DNA of 44,071 nt from Symbiodinium natans (Eukaryota; Sar; Dinophyceae; Suessiales; Symbiodiniaceae), in assembly GCA_905221605.1 (NCBI GenBank), contig CAJNDS010000649.1, positions 55,001 to 99,071 on the forward strand, read 5' to 3'. A program made the position numbers and the translations under genes. Under the pieces are notes generated by a model, which was given only the letters and a program-made list of their open reading frames with translations, did not search any database and was not told the origin of the DNA. Positions 17,429 through 26,669 of this stretch are shown here, one piece after another; positions within the stretch are counted from its first letter, which is position 1, and each line of letters starts with the position of its first letter.

Positions 17429-17608
17429 TTAGTTCAGGGGACCCCTTAGATGCCCCTTATATTATCACCCTATACAACCCAAGGTAACCCTAACTCCCTC
17501 AACCCTAAACCCCAAGCTCCCGAAGACCCCAATCTCCAAACTCAAACCCTTCAGTCCCGAAATCCTGAGCTTCGTAAACCTTAACCCTAAACCCTGAAAG
17601 CCCAAAAA

Positions 17609-17610
<2 letters not shown>

Positions 17611-17661
<51 letters not shown>
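17611..17661. repeat. AC microsatellite
   Basis: About 25 AC dinucleotides; a possible 20-nt micro-exon follows at 17678-17697 (WVGHVE). Confidence 0.95.
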
Positions 17662-17662
<1 letters not shown>

Positions 17663-17699
17663 AAAGCCTTCTCTGAGGCTGGGTCGGGCATGTGGAGGT

Positions 17700-18300
17700 C
17701 ATCACCAGCCCCTTGTCTGCTTTAGATCCCTGCAACCTAATCCCAAAACCCTGAAAACCTTCAACCTAAACCAAAACTTTGAGACCTACACCCTACACCC
17801 TGAACCCTGAACCCTAAACCCTACACCCTACACCCTAAGCCCTTAGCCCTAAACCCTAAGGATGAGAGCAGGCTTTTTGAGTTCTAGGGCTATGGGATTC
17901 AGAGTCGGATGGTCTACGCAAGGCTTTGATTCATTCTAAGGTTCAGGGTTTTAGGGTCTAGGGTTTGTAGGGTTTAGGGCTCAGAGGTTTAGGGTTTTAG
18001 GGTTATAGGGATTCAGGGTTTGTAGGGTTTTTTGTTTTGGGGTTTTGGGGTTCAGGGTTTTAGGCTTGTATTTGTTTGTTTTTTTTTTTTTTTTTCAGGT
18101 TTTAGGGTTTAGGGTTCAGGGTTTTAGGTTTAGGGTTTCAAGGTTTTAGGGTTGAGGGAATTTCATTGGCTACTATCGGTTAGTGTATAGTTTATAGGGT
18201 TCTGGGCTTCATAAACGTTATAGAGTTTATGTCGGCTTTAGGGTTTAGTGTGTTGTACCCCTAAACCCTAAACCCTAACCCCAACTTCAGGGTCCTAATA
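17700..18300. other. Spacer of decayed telomeric motifs
   Basis: Poly-T at 18078-18096. No exon is called here. Confidence 0.6.
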
Positions 18301-18301
18301 C

Positions 18302-18377
18302 AGGACCCCTAAACCCTAAACCCTAAACCCTAAACCCTAAACCCTAAACCCTAAACCCTAAACCCTAAACCCTAACC
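18302..18377 (-). repeat. CCCTAAA array
   Basis: Ten repeats, flanked on both sides by CCCTAACCCCAACTTCAGGG, showing a local duplication. Confidence 0.92.
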
Positions 18378-18658
18378 CCAACTTCAGGGTTTATGCCCTA
18401 AACCCTGAACTCTTCAACCCTGCATTTCCTACAGCCCTCTGGGGGTTAAAGGTGCAAGTCCTTAGGGTCTTGGGTTAAACCCCAGCCCTATAAACCGTAA
18501 GCCCGCAGTCCTAAACCCTAAACCCTAACTTATTAACTCCTAAACCCCGAACCCTAAGCCCGAAACCCTAAACCCTATAAACCCAAACCCTGAACCCTAA
18601 CTCTAAAGTCTTTCTCAGGCGCGTCTTTGAGCCCTCGCAATCGTAGCTCTGTGCCCAG

Positions 18659-18715
18659 GCGCGGACGGAACAACAGAGGTGAAGATTGACAAGACTGCAG
18701 CGGAGGCGCCCTGTT
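18659..18715 (+). CDS. Candidate exon (acidic/Thr)
   Basis: TGCCCAG acceptor, donor GTTAGGG at 18716. Two leading nt then ADGTTEVKIDKTAAEAPC. Other frames less balanced. Confidence 0.55.
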
Positions 18716-18825
18716 GTTAGGGTTCAGGGTTCAGGGTTCAGGGTTCAGGGTTCAGGGTTCAGGGTTCAGGGTTCAGGGTTCTAGGGTTTAGGGTTTAGGG
18801 TTTAGGGTTTAGGGTTTAGGGTTTT
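18716..18825 (+). repeat. TTCAGGG array then TTTAGGG array
   Basis: Eight TTCAGGG copies, then six TTTAGGG copies: a sharp variant switch. Confidence 0.93.
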
Positions 18826-18829
18826 ATAT

Positions 18830-19430
18830 ATTTAGGGCTTCAGGGTAAATTTCCGTGTTTAGGTTTGTATTTAGGGCCTCTGACAGCGGTTGAGGTTCAG
18901 GGTTTCTGGGCTATAACATGGTTTAGGGTTTGTGATTTGTGGGTTTAGGGTTTAGGGTTTGCGGGCAGCAAGGTTAACATTGGGGTTTTATGGATTTAGG
19001 GCTTGGGTTTAGGGGGGAATGATTAGGGGTTAACAGGGTCGAGGGGTTTATAGGCTCGGGGCCTGAACAGGCTAAAGTGGGTTGATGCTAGAGTTCAGAC
19101 GCTGTAAACAAAGTTTTTGGTTCTTGGGTTTAGGGGCTCTCGGGTCTTCCCACCTTAAGTCTTACGCCGTTTTTATGGCTTAGGGTTCAGGGGGGCGCTT
19201 CCACCCGCGCCCCCCCCCACCCCACAAGGCTTGTGCAAGTAGGGTCCGCAAGTCTAGATCAACCCTAAACCCTACACCCTAAACCCTTTATTAAACCCTA
19301 AAAACCCTATACATCCCTAGAAGGCCCTGGATCCTGACTATCTCCTGCGAATTCCCTGCTGAACCCTGAAATCCCTCAAGACAAGCCAAAAAGCTTGAAC
19401 TCCCAAAGCTCCCTACACCCCTAAACCCCG
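18830..19430. other. Intron-like spacer
   Basis: Only decayed repeats and a short poly-C at 19208-19218. Confidence 0.6.
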
Positions 19431-19431
19431 G

Positions 19432-19530
19432 AACCCTAAACCCTGGAACCCTAAACCCCTAAACCCCTAAACCCCTAAACCCCTAAACCCCTAAACCCCT
19501 AAACCCCTAAACCCCTAAACCCTAAACCCT
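19432..19530 (-). repeat. CCCCTAAA variant array
   Basis: Eight-nt unit CCCCTAAA, about nine copies, then canonical. Confidence 0.92.
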
Positions 19531-19595
19531 GAACTTAAACCTTCAACTCCCTAAACCTCTGAACCCTGAACTCCACACCCTGGGCCGACCCACAG

Positions 19596-19666
19596 GCGTC
19601 AAGCACATCGACTCAGGTGATGGAGGACCTACCTAACGCACGTGCGCACGTGCCCTGCCAGTATAG
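19596..19666 (+). CDS. Candidate exon
   Basis: CCCACAG acceptor, donor GTGTAGGGTTTAGG at 19667: ASSTSTQVMEDLPNARAHVP then CQY. A shorter exon in another frame (GVKHIDS, donor GTGATG) is an alternative that fits the upstream phase. Confidence 0.5.
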
Positions 19667-19667
19667 G

Positions 19668-20170
19668 TGTAGGGTTTAGGCTTTGGGGGTGCCAGTATGG
19701 CTTTTTGGGTTTAGGCTTTAGGGTTTAGAGTTTAGGGTGTAGGGTCCCTAAGTCCTATCAAAACTAGACCCTGAACCCTAGACCCTCGGGGGGGGGGGGG
19801 GGGAAGGGTGGCGTATGGGGAATATCAGTTATGAGGGTCTTGTACGGATTTTTCACAGGTCTTATGCCGAGAAGCGATTGGGGCTTTAGGGTTTCTTAGG
19901 GTTGTTTTCGATTTCTGCGACTTCATGTCTTGGGTGGCATGAGGAAGACCGGGCGTGAGTCAGCTTCGCTTCCCGAAAGCGCAACCCCCTGTTCATGAAC
20001 CGAGTGTTCGAAAGCCAAAAAGAAATTGACCACTCTTCAAAACAACTTTTCTACGGGGCATGAAATGAAGTTCTGCAAATAAGAGGGTTTCCAAGAACGG
20101 TGGAGAGGAAATCATGTCTCAAGCCTGCCCGTGATGAGGGATGCTGAGGGCCCCCCGTGTACGCGCTCAA
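19668..20170. other. Spacer, weak coding
   Basis: Poly-G 19788-19803. Near 19859-19886, after TCACAG, two short frames are open (SYAEKRLGL; LMPRSDWGFR); not called. Confidence 0.35.
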
Positions 20171-20171
20171 G

Positions 20172-20278
20172 ATCAACCCTGGCGATGGCGAAGATGGTGG
20201 TTCGAGCATTTGAGGCTAGATGAGGTAGTCGAGGAACTGATCCCTCCAAACCACCCAGCAGCGCGGGACGAGTTGGGG
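20172..20278 (+). CDS. Candidate exon (Trp-rich then acidic)
   Basis: GCTCAAG acceptor, donor GTAGGGGG at 20279 opening a poly-G run. WWFEHLRLDEVVEELIPPNH then PAARDELG. Phase 0 end. Confidence 0.5.
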
Positions 20279-20280
20279 GT

Positions 20281-20302
20281 AGGGGGGGGGGGGGGGGGGG
20301 GG
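20281..20302 (+). repeat. Poly-G run at an intron start
   Basis: About 20 G immediately after the candidate donor. Confidence 0.9.
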
Positions 20303-20388
20303 TAAATTCCTACATACTTGCTATATTCCTGGGATTCCTTCTTCTGGGGGTGTGTCGGAAATCGTGTGGAGACCGTATTGACTTGCAG

Positions 20389-20439
20389 GGAGAATTATCA
20401 GGGGAAGTCTGTTCGACACTGGCCATTTCGGGACCCTAG
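20389..20439 (+). CDS. Candidate exon with stop
   Basis: TTGCAG acceptor, phase 0: GELSGEVCSTLAISGP then TAG at 20437. Phase agrees with 20278. May instead leave by a GA donor. Confidence 0.38.
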   Translation, partial: GELSGEVCSTLAISGP

Positions 20440-20692
20440 CCCTAAACCCTCAACCCTAAAACCTAAACCCTAGACCCTAGACCCTAAGACCCTGCACCTA
20501 AGGCCTGAAGCCTAAACCCCCCTGGGTTCCCTTGACTTCTGGGCTTTGGGGAGCTGCTGCCCCATATCTGGCCAGGTAGACCCTATTTAAAGAACCTTAA
20601 ACCCCAAAACCTTAAAACCCAAAAATGCCCTAAACCCAAAAATGCCCTAAACCCCTAAAACCCTAAGACCCTGTCTGCGTCCAGTTGGACAG

Positions 20693-20837
20693 GACACAGC
20701 CGATACGACCACGGAGGCAGCCGCGACTACGACTACGACCCCTGAAGCCAGAGCCAGCACCACGGCGGAGGAGACTTCCACGGTCGTCATGGTACCTGTC
20801 CAGCCGCCCTGCGCCCAGCCAAACTGTGTACTTCGAG
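20693..20837 (+). CDS. Candidate exon, Thr/Glu/Ala-rich
   Basis: GGACAG acceptor; DTADTTTEAAATTTTTPEAR, then STTAEETSTVV and a Pro/Cys tail. Ends phase 1 at the GT of a GTTCATGG-family TIR element. Composition matches other D/T/E-rich exons (37302, 37824, 38192). Low-complexity acidic linker or mucin-like stalk; no family recognised. Confidence 0.6.
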
Positions 20838-20952
20838 GTTCATGGTACTTCTAAGCAATTATAACTGCACACAGAAGCCCCCTAAGTCCTATAAGAAATT
20901 TGGTTGTAAGTAGGCTTTTCATTGGGGTGATAAAGACCCATGAACCTCCAAG
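20838..20952 (+). mobile_element. Introner-like TIR element, GTTCATGG family copy 2
   Basis: CGAGGTTCATGG at left, CCATGAACCTCCAAG at right; starts GT, ends AG. The joined frame continues VDPLDPWI to TAG at 20977. Confidence 0.58.
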
Positions 20953-21084
20953 TAGACCCTCTCGACCCTTGGATATAGGGCTTAGGGTTTCCCTTTTGGA
21001 CTCAGAGCCTAAGGTAGGATATGTATAACCCAATTTTGGGTCCAATTAGAGCTCTACTTAGAAGCAGTGGGGCCCCTCCATGTA

Positions 21085-21085
21085 C

Positions 21086-21118
<33 letters not shown>

Positions 21119-21119
21119 G
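21085..21119. repeat. TA microsatellite beside a GGGGCCCCTCC relic
   Basis: TA/TG repeat next to GTGGGGCCCCTCCATGTA at 21068-21085, the right end of the GGGGCCCC family. Confidence 0.8.
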
Positions 21120-21187
21120 CATCTCGGGGGGGTTGCAGGGGCTTAAGAGGGGGTCATGGGTCTTGCCGGACCTACTTTAGCCAGACT

Positions 21188-21246
21188 ACGCAGGGTTTAG
21201 GGTTGAGGGTTGAGGGTTGAGGGTTACGGTTAGGGTTTAGGGTTGT
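21188..21246 (+). repeat. TTTAGGG/TTGAGGG array
   Basis: Precedes the transposon relic. Confidence 0.85.
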
Positions 21247-21535
21247 ATCAGACATGCTGGTGGGCGGCTCTGCTCCTTGCTTGGCTTTCCCGGATTCAGC
21301 CCAAGCCACATGTTGCTGGACCTGCTCCACGTTGTGGACCTTGGCGTGAGTGCAGACGCCATCGGCAACTTGTTTTGGCTGGTCATGACGTATCAGACTG
21401 ACATCCCTGTGGCTATCTTACAGAGGAGATGGTCCTGTGAGACGTGATGGAAAGAAGCCTAAGCTCTGGGCAAAGGGTGCAAAGTGTCGGCATCTTGCCC
21501 CACATTATGAGCTTCCTTCTGGGCGTCAGTCCTAA
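21247..21535 (+). pseudogene. Fragment of a transposon-like dinoflagellate gene, frameshifted
   Basis: Frame 1 (21247-21447) contains SHMLLDLLHVVDLGVSADAI then GNLFWLVMTYQTDIP and stops at TGA 21445. A second frame from 21440 continues KKPKLWAKGAKCRHLAPHYE then LPSGRQS. The DLLHVVDLGV...KGA..RHLAPH order recalls a gene family repeated across dinoflagellate genomes (memory only). Preceded by a G-array and followed by a C-array, it lies inside an intron rather than being an exon. Confidence 0.55.
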
Positions 21536-21573
21536 ACCCTAAACCCAAACCCTAAACCCTAAAAAAAGATCAG

Positions 21574-21657
21574 GCGCTTTGTAGCGCTGGAGAACTTGGA
21601 GCAATGCTTGGGCCCAGTCAGAAGACTACTTCCAGGGTGCGACCCTCCCCAAAAAAG
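21574..21657 (+). CDS. Candidate exon
   Basis: AGATCAG acceptor 11 nt after a C-array, donor GTTTAGG at 21658. 28 codons, phase 0-0: ALCSAGELGAMLGPSQKTTS then RVRPSPKK. Confidence 0.65.
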
Positions 21658-21704
21658 GTTTAGGGGTTTAGGGGTTCAGGGTTTAGGGTTTAGGGTTACA
21701 ACCC

Positions 21705-21778
21705 CAAACCCTAAACCCTAAACCCCAAACCCTAAACCCCAAACCCCAAACCCCAAACCCCAAACCCCTAAACCCTGT
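21705..21778 (-). repeat. CCCTAAA/CCCCAAA array
   Basis: Follows a short G-array at 21656-21700, so the intron 21658-21797 is a compact G-then-C hairpin of 140 nt. Confidence 0.9.
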
Positions 21779-21797
21779 CATCCCCCCCTCTCCCAAG

Positions 21798-21836
21798 GCA
21801 CGCGCCGATGTCGGACGACGGCTGGGAGGCCAGCTG
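21798..21836 (+). CDS. Candidate exon, frame uncertain
   Basis: TCCCAAG acceptor, GTCTAGGG donor. Phase 0 gives ARADVGRRLGGQL; an offset frame gives HAPMSDDGWEASW. Confidence 0.38.
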
Positions 21837-21887
21837 GTCTAGGGTTTGAGGCTGTGAGGGTTTGAGGGTTTGAGGGTTTGGGGCCCT

Positions 21888-22005
21888 AAACCCTAAACCT
21901 ATACCCTAAACCCTAAACCCTAAACCCTAAACCCTAAACCCTAAACCCTAAACCCTAAACCCTAAACCCTAAACCCTAAACCCTAAACCCTAAACCCTAA
22001 ACCCG
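21888..22005 (-). repeat. CCCTAAA array
   Basis: About 15 repeats. Confidence 0.94.
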
Positions 22006-22017
22006 AACTCTACAAAG

Positions 22018-22085
22018 CCCTTCGAAGAGCCTTTGCAGGAGAAGCCGGGCGACTCGCCAGAGGAGGCCCTCGTGAAACAGGCAGG
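22018..22085 (+). CDS. Candidate exon (acidic)
   Basis: Acceptors CAAAG (22017) and TTTGCAG (22038) are both in frame: KPFEEPLQEKPGDSPEEALV then KQA. Donor GTTTAGGG at 22086, or a GC donor at 22081 which would give phase 0. Confidence 0.6.
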
Positions 22086-22211
22086 GTTTAGGGTTTAGGG
22101 TTTAGGGTTTAGGGTTTAGGGTTTAGGGTTTAGGGTTTAGGGTTTAGGGTTTAGGGTTTAGGGTTTAGGGTTTAGGGTTTAGGGTTTAGGGTTTAGGGTT
22201 TATTGTTTAGG
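22084..22211 (+). repeat. TTTAGGG array
   Basis: About 17 clean repeats starting at the exon edge. Confidence 0.95.
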
Positions 22212-22230
22212 GCTGGTGGGCTTTTGACGC

Positions 22231-22431
22231 ATGCCTAGGCAGGCCTATGTCATGTTTTGTTTTTCTTACTGGGTGCACAGAAGATCGTATTTCGAGTGTT
22301 TTTGGGTTGTAGCCGCCAACTTCGTTTCTCTGCGGTTGAAGGTTCAAGCTGAGATATCAAGTGCTTTGGGGGTTTTGGTTGGGGCCTCAACGAACTCTAC
22401 ACCCTTACCCTGCCCTACTTTCACGCAGTAG
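22231..22431 (+). CDS. Unassigned 66-codon ORF inside an intron
   Basis: MPRQAYVMFCFSYWVHRRSY start, hydrophobic, stop at 22429. No homology recognised, no splice context. Could be chance. Confidence 0.2.
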   Translation: MPRQAYVMFCFSYWVHRRSYFECFWVVAANFVSLRLKVQAEISSALGVLVGASTNSTPLPCPTFTQ

Positions 22432-22813
22432 TTTAGGGCTTCGGGTTTGAGGTTGAGAGATCTCGAGTGTGCAGGTCGAGTACGGTTTACATACTTCATA
22501 GAGTCTTCTTAGTCATTTTGCTGTGGTATGAGGATATCGGGTGTCCAACAAAGCCTGCAGACCCTTGAACAAAGATACGTTTACGCTATGAGTAAGACGG
22601 ATCTTCGCTGCTTCCGTTTTAACATTGTGCACTTAAATCTGGGTGATTTACTGCTTCGGGATGCGATTTTGAACAAACATCTCATTTGAATAAACCCTAA
22701 CCCCTAAAGGGTGCATGAAGAGGAGTCAATCCCACAACCCTAACTCAAGCGCAACTTCAACCCTCTTAAAGCTTGCGCCTTAATAGCAAGAATGGAAATC
22801 CAAGTTCTTAGTA

Positions 22814-22909
22814 GCTGAATGCGTACACTTTACACTTTTTGGGGTACTAGAATCCCCTATAGAACTGAAAGTGTACACTTTTGGGGGGCTTATGAGCTCA
22901 GCAACTAAG
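22814..22909 (+). mobile_element. Introner-like element, GCTGA family copy 4
   Basis: CTTAGTAGCTGA at left, TCAGCAACTAAG at right; inner GTGTACACTTT pair. As a GC-AG intron it would join MEIQVLS to FLIPSQSL in frame. Confidence 0.55.
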
Positions 22910-22937
22910 AATTCCTTATCCCTTCCCAAAGCTTGAG

Positions 22938-23030
22938 TCCTAAACCCTAAACCCTAAACCCTAAACCCTAAACCCTAAACCCTAAACCCTAAACCCTAAA
23001 CCCTAAACCCTAAACCCTAAACCCTAAACC
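22938..23030 (-). repeat. CCCTAAA array
   Basis: Thirteen clean repeats ending 8 nt before an acceptor. Confidence 0.95.
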
Positions 23031-23038
23031 TTCTCTAG

Positions 23039-23108
23039 ACCTCCAAAGGGCAAAATTGTTTGCCCAAGCCATCGTGGCAGGTCATTCACGAAGTGACGCC
23101 GAAGGAGG
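23039..23108 (+). CDS. Candidate exon
   Basis: TTCTCTAG acceptor, donor GTTTAGGG at 23109. TSKGQNCLPKPSWQVIHEVT then PKE. Phase 1 end. Followed by a TG microsatellite (23117-23142) within the G-array. Confidence 0.6.
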
Positions 23109-23263
23109 GTTTAGGGGGTGTGTGTGTGTGTGTGTGTGTGTGTAGGGTTTAGGGTTCAGGGTTCAGGGTTCAGGGTTTAGGGTTTTTAGGGTTTAGGGTT
23201 TAGGGTTTAGGGTTCTGGTTGCCAGGATGACTTTTGCAGGTTTGGGCATGCTTGGTTTTTCAG

Positions 23264-23280
23264 CTTTCGGAGTCGTAGCA
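23264..23280 (+). CDS. Candidate micro-exon before GCTGAGTA copy 2
   Basis: TTTTTCAG acceptor; completes the 23108 codon, then FGVVA; with the GT donor at 23290 instead, FGVVAAEL. Both keep phase 0. Confidence 0.42.
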
Positions 23281-23434
23281 GCTGAGTTGGTAGCCTTTAA
23301 CCATTTAAGGTTTAGCAATTTAGGGTTTAGGGTTTAAGTTTTAGGGTTTAGGATTTTGGGATATATATACATATATATAATCCTAGCATAATTGATAGGT
23401 TAACCTTTTTTGGCCCAGGCTACTCAGCAACCAG
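23281..23434 (+). mobile_element. Introner-like element, GCTGAGTA family copy 2
   Basis: Begins GCTGAGTTGGTAGCC, ends GGCTACTCAGCAACCAG. A short G-array and TA tract lie inside. Frame is open and in phase on both sides. Confidence 0.6.
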
Positions 23435-23488
23435 GGAGCTTCCCCCAAACCCGAAATCGGGGCGAAAGGAGAGCCGCAAAGCCCAAAG
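23435..23488 (+). CDS. Candidate exon after copy 2
   Basis: Phase 0-0, 18 codons GASPKPEIGAKGEPQSPK, donor GTGGGTG. Confidence 0.52.
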
Positions 23489-23623
23489 GTGGGTGTTTCG
23501 TTTTGTTGAATCTCCATGGCCGCTGAACCCCAAAACCCTACATGCGTGTCTGAGTTAGACGGGTTTTCCAGTACAGCTGTCCACCTTCCACTCATGCAGG
23601 AGAAGTCGCACTTTCACGGTTAG

Positions 23624-23654
23624 CAATCTGCTTTTTTTGGCGACAACAGTTCCG
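23624..23654 (+). CDS. Weak exon candidate
   Basis: GGTTAG acceptor, donor GTGAGC: QSAFFGDNSS. Confidence 0.35.
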
Positions 23655-23674
23655 GTGAGCGTGTGCATGGGGGG

Positions 23675-23760
23675 GTTCAGAAATTTGGGGGGTTCCTTAT
23701 TGGGGTCCTTATATTACAAGGGAATCCTACTGTTTCGTGAACCCCCACATCATATGGTTG
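23675..23760. mobile_element. Relic of the ATATGGGGG family
   Basis: Contains TTTCGTGAACCCCC and CATATGG, inverted relative to 6058-6085. Confidence 0.4.
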
Positions 23761-24300
23761 TTCGTTTTGTTAGGTTTGGAGTTTGGATTCATAGCTGCAG
23801 CGCTACATTACCAGTAGAAGTATAGATAGCCAAGCTAAAGCCAAGCATCAAGAATGCATCAATCGGCATGTCCGCATGCCCTTCTTTAACATGCGTACGG
23901 TATGGTTTATATAGGTGTGTGTATCTATGTATGCATGGATGTATGTATTGGCATGCCGTGCATTGATGTTGGGAAGGCAAATGTGGCTGCGCATTGGGTC
24001 AAGGAGGGGATAAGCACACCGCGAAGCCTCAATTTCTCAACTAGAATTCCGTTAACGTTCTTCTGTAGAGTTAGGATACCTTGCAAGTTTCAGTGTAAGC
24101 TTGGGTTCCTGAGGAACCTCGATACCTTACATCAATGTAGTCTGCTTAGGTACGGAGGAACCTCGGGTCCGACACCATGCGTCATCTTCGGCTGGATGGT
24201 ACTTAGCGTCAGGCGACATTATGGTCTACAGCGGAATTATGCGCGATGCCTGCCAGCTGCATCAGATGTTCACGATGTAGGGCTTAGGGTTTAGGGTTGA
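23761..24300. other. Spacer with a 130-codon open frame
   Basis: ORF 23902-24294 is open but starts in a TATG simple repeat and has no recognised motif. Probably not a gene. Confidence 0.35.
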
Positions 24301-24715
24301 TGTTTCACGATGTAAAGAGTCATTCCAAGTAAGCAGATAGAATCCCAAGAGTTGGGAAAGTATGGCCTCTGCTTGCGCTAGGCAATCTTCTCTCCGCACT
24401 GCTGGGTCACTAGAGGCTCTTTCAGCCGGCGTATCATCTTGGTAAGTCTTGTTACGTTTTGGGTCGTGTGTGTTCCAGGGCATTGCCAGCATTCGATTGC
24501 CTTGGCGCCGGATGCTGCTCTGCTTCTAATAAGAACACCGTCTTGGCCTTTGTGCACGCACATACTGCTCGACTCCACGCGCAGGGATTCGAGGTCAGGT
24601 GTCAGCAGCAAGATGAGAGGGTCGTTAGACAGCTTCGGTACCCCGACCAACAGCAATCGAAACACCCTTGCTACTGAGAGCTCTTGGGCCCGTCCTGCGA
24701 CCGCAATTCAGATCA
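24262..24715 (-). pseudogene. Possible degenerate minus-strand coding fragment
   Basis: Two overlapping minus frames have protein-like composition: VGVPKLSNDPLILLLTPDLE... (24378-24710) and ASSDPAVRREDCLAQAEAIL... (24262-24400), consistent with one frameshifted relic. Several + frames are open too, so strand is uncertain. Confidence 0.3.
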
Positions 24716-24853
24716 GCCTCACCCCTCCCTCCAACTCCCCATGGCGGCGACAACGCAATCCTGGCCCGCGCCGTAACGCCCCCAACTTCTACTGTAGCCC
24801 TGACGAATCCGGAAGCACATTCGATTGTCGAAGACCAGAGACATGCAGATTAA
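24668..24853 (+). CDS. Unassigned 61-codon ORF
   Basis: PPTPHGGDNAILARAVTPPT then STVALTNPEAHSIVEDQRHA before TAA. Balanced composition; no splice context. Confidence 0.3.
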   Translation: MLLRALGPVLRPQFRSASPLPPTPHGGDNAILARAVTPPTSTVALTNPEAHSIVEDQRHAD

Positions 24854-25019
24854 ATCATTTTTTGGTTCTCAGGCGAGTATAGTCAGTAGTTTACCTAATT
24901 CATTTAACTTTGCACTTGTGGGTTCCTCGTACTGTAGGAATAAGAATGCGTGACCTTGTGCTTTTCTCCCTTATGTTGGAGAGGTAAGAACCAACTGGTC
25001 AGTTTTCGTGAATTACCAG

Positions 25020-25221
25020 AACATGGCTTGCCGCTTAAACCGTCAACCCGGACCATATTGGGTTTACAGTTTCGGGGATGGTGCGTTCCCTCATAAACCC
25101 ATTCACCAGGGCAGCTATGCTTTTCTCAGTTTTCCGATTCTGGGCAATGAACCTAGATTTGAGTTCCGGGAGTGTTTGGTTGCAATGGTTTGGGAGCCTA
25201 CAGCTGGAATCAGTGCGACGT
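25020..25221 (+). CDS. Candidate exon (aromatic-rich)
   Basis: TTACCAG acceptor, donor GTAAGC at 25222, 67 codons plus one nt: NMACRLNRQPGPYWVYSFGD then GAFPHKPIHQGSYAFLSFPI and more. Unrecognised globular-looking sequence. Confidence 0.45.
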
Positions 25222-25321
25222 GTAAGCCGGAAACCCTAAGCCTAAGCCCTCAAAAATTCACATGTGAGGTTCTGGTCTCGAGACTGGTTCTGCCCGAAGC
25301 CCCATACCCTGAACCCCCCAG

Positions 25322-25435
25322 CCTCTGCTGTCTTGGGTGCTGAGCTTCACGGCTTGTCTCGATAGCGAGGATCTCCCCTCTGTGGTTCAGCACGTCGTCG
25401 CTGATGCGCCCCAGTCTTGTCGGGCTTTTCCAAGG
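25322..25435 (+). CDS. Candidate exon
   Basis: CCCCCCAG acceptor, donor GTGTAT. 38 codons phase 0-0: PLLSWVLSFTACLDSEDLPS then VVQHVVADAPQSCRAFPR. Confidence 0.5.
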
Positions 25436-25538
25436 GTGTATTTGATTCCCCCAACCCCCTAAACCCTAAACCCGCTAAACCCTAAACCATTTATTAAACC
25501 CTCAACCCTGTGATGCCATATCTCCTGTTTTTGTCAAG

Positions 25539-25588
25539 GTACCGTGCCCTGCATCACTCAGCCCCATTGAGCATTCACGGGCTACAAG
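25539..25588 (+). CDS. Candidate exon before a GGGGCCCC element
   Basis: GTCAAG acceptor; VPCPASLSPIEHSRAT in phase 0. If the acceptor is instead AG at 25570, FTGYK joins the next exon in phase across the element. Confidence 0.4.
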
Positions 25589-25689
25589 GAGGGGCCCCCT
25601 TTCTATACCAATTATAGCTAAGGGTCTTTTAACTTTAGAAGGATCCTTAAAACCAAACTTTGAGCATTCGTAGCTATACTAATGACAAG
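25589..25689 (+). mobile_element. GGGGCCCC-family element in intron position
   Basis: ACAAGGAG is present at both edges (25584 and 25685), bounding GGGCCCCC... Right TIR is lost. Implies a GA donor if spliced. Confidence 0.45.
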
Positions 25690-25806
25690 GAGCTTGGGTT
25701 CACTGAGAATGAGACCCCGCACTATCCGAGCCAACCCCGAAAGGGACCGGAACTAGTTGTTAGTTGGGGTTTCTACGATGTTGAAAAGCGTGCAGTGAAC
25801 GGCTAA
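25690..25806 (+). CDS. Candidate terminal exon
   Basis: After GACAAG: ELGFTENETPHYPSQPRKGP then ELVVSWGFYDVEKRAVNG, stop TAA 25804-25806. Thirty-eight open codons of good composition; frame open back to 25654. Confidence 0.52.
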   Translation, partial: ELGFTENETPHYPSQPRKGPELVVSWGFYDVEKRAVNG

Positions 25807-25905
25807 GAAGAGTAAGAGCATCGTAATAATTGTAATAGTTGTAGGACTAGTAAAAATCGTACGAATAGTAAGAACAGTAATAGTCGTGGGACGTTGCTGC
25901 CCGCT
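25807..25905. repeat. Degenerate trinucleotide-rich tract
   Basis: GTAATA/AGTAAGA-type repeats downstream of the stop; plausible 3' UTR. Confidence 0.6.
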
Positions 25906-26072
25906 GGCCTAGAGGCACGCCTCAACCCTAAACCCCTAAATTTAAGAGCCTCCGGCTCAAGCCGCCGACCCCGCTGGAGCATAGTTGAAAGGTTTAAACG
26001 CGCTCGTCAGCTCAAAGCATGCCAAAAAAGTTGATGTGCTTGAGCCTCTGTGAAACGTTGGGACCCAAACAG

Positions 26073-26115
26073 GAGCTGAAGCCAGCTTGAAGGCCAGCGC
26101 AGCCCCATCCATTGG
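26073..26115 (+). CDS. Candidate exon
   Basis: CAAACAG acceptor, donor GTGGGGGG at 26116: AEASLKASAAPSIG. Confidence 0.5.
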
Positions 26116-26345
26116 GTGGGGGGGGTTGGGGGGGTGGGGGGGCTGGGGGGGGCTAGGGGGGGCTGGGGCAGGGGGGGGGGGGGGGTAGGGGGGGGGTAGA
26201 GGGGGGGGGGGGGGGGAGGGGGCTTCGAAAAGTCCTGTCCTGTCGAATGCGGTGGGGGGGGGGGGGGTAGGGGTTGGGGGGTAGGGGTTGGGGGGTAGGG
26301 GTTGGGGGGAGGGGCGGGGTGGGCAGGGGTCGGGGGTTGGGGAAA
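26116..26345 (+). repeat. Poly-G tract with TAGGGGTTG units
   Basis: Runs of 6-18 G, then GGGGGGTAGGGGTT repeats. Starts at a candidate donor. Strong G-quadruplex potential. Confidence 0.9.
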
Positions 26346-26527
26346 GCTGCCCCTACCCCCCCCCCCAACGTTTTGGGGGAAAGAGGGAGGTTTTCACCTC
26401 CTTTTCCCATCCAACACGCCGCCAGGGTCGGCGGACCCTGAACCGTAAACCCCAAACCCTAAACACTAAACCCTAAACCCTAAACACCCAGAGGCACTCT
26501 TGGGTACTGCTTTGCTTGGCTGCGCAG

Positions 26528-26584
26528 GTGCTCAACCGCTCCACGCACGACGCGCTGCCCCGAGCGGCGGCCGAGGCTGCGAGG
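26528..26584 (+). CDS. Candidate exon, GC donor
   Basis: TGCGCAG acceptor 37 nt after a C-array: VLNRSTHDALPRAAAEAAR, then GCGCCT as a GC donor. Unusual in being followed by a C-array (26590-26665), not a G-array. Confidence 0.58.
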
Positions 26585-26669
26585 GCGCCTATAAACCCTA
26601 AACCCTAAACCCTAAACCCTGAACCCTGAACCCTAAACCCTAAACCCTAAACCTGAACCCTAAACCCTG

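Noticed and set aside
17465-17735. Cys/Val repeat ORFs
   Set aside because: AC microsatellite read on the minus strand.
23902-24294. 130-codon ORF as a gene
   Set aside because: Starts in a TATG simple repeat, ends in a telomeric repeat, and shows no motif or consistent composition.
25950-25965. GGCTCAAG resembling the 3' end of the dinoflagellate spliced leader (also near 43087)
   Set aside because: Only about 8 nt match and the expected TTT before it is missing; chance is sufficient.
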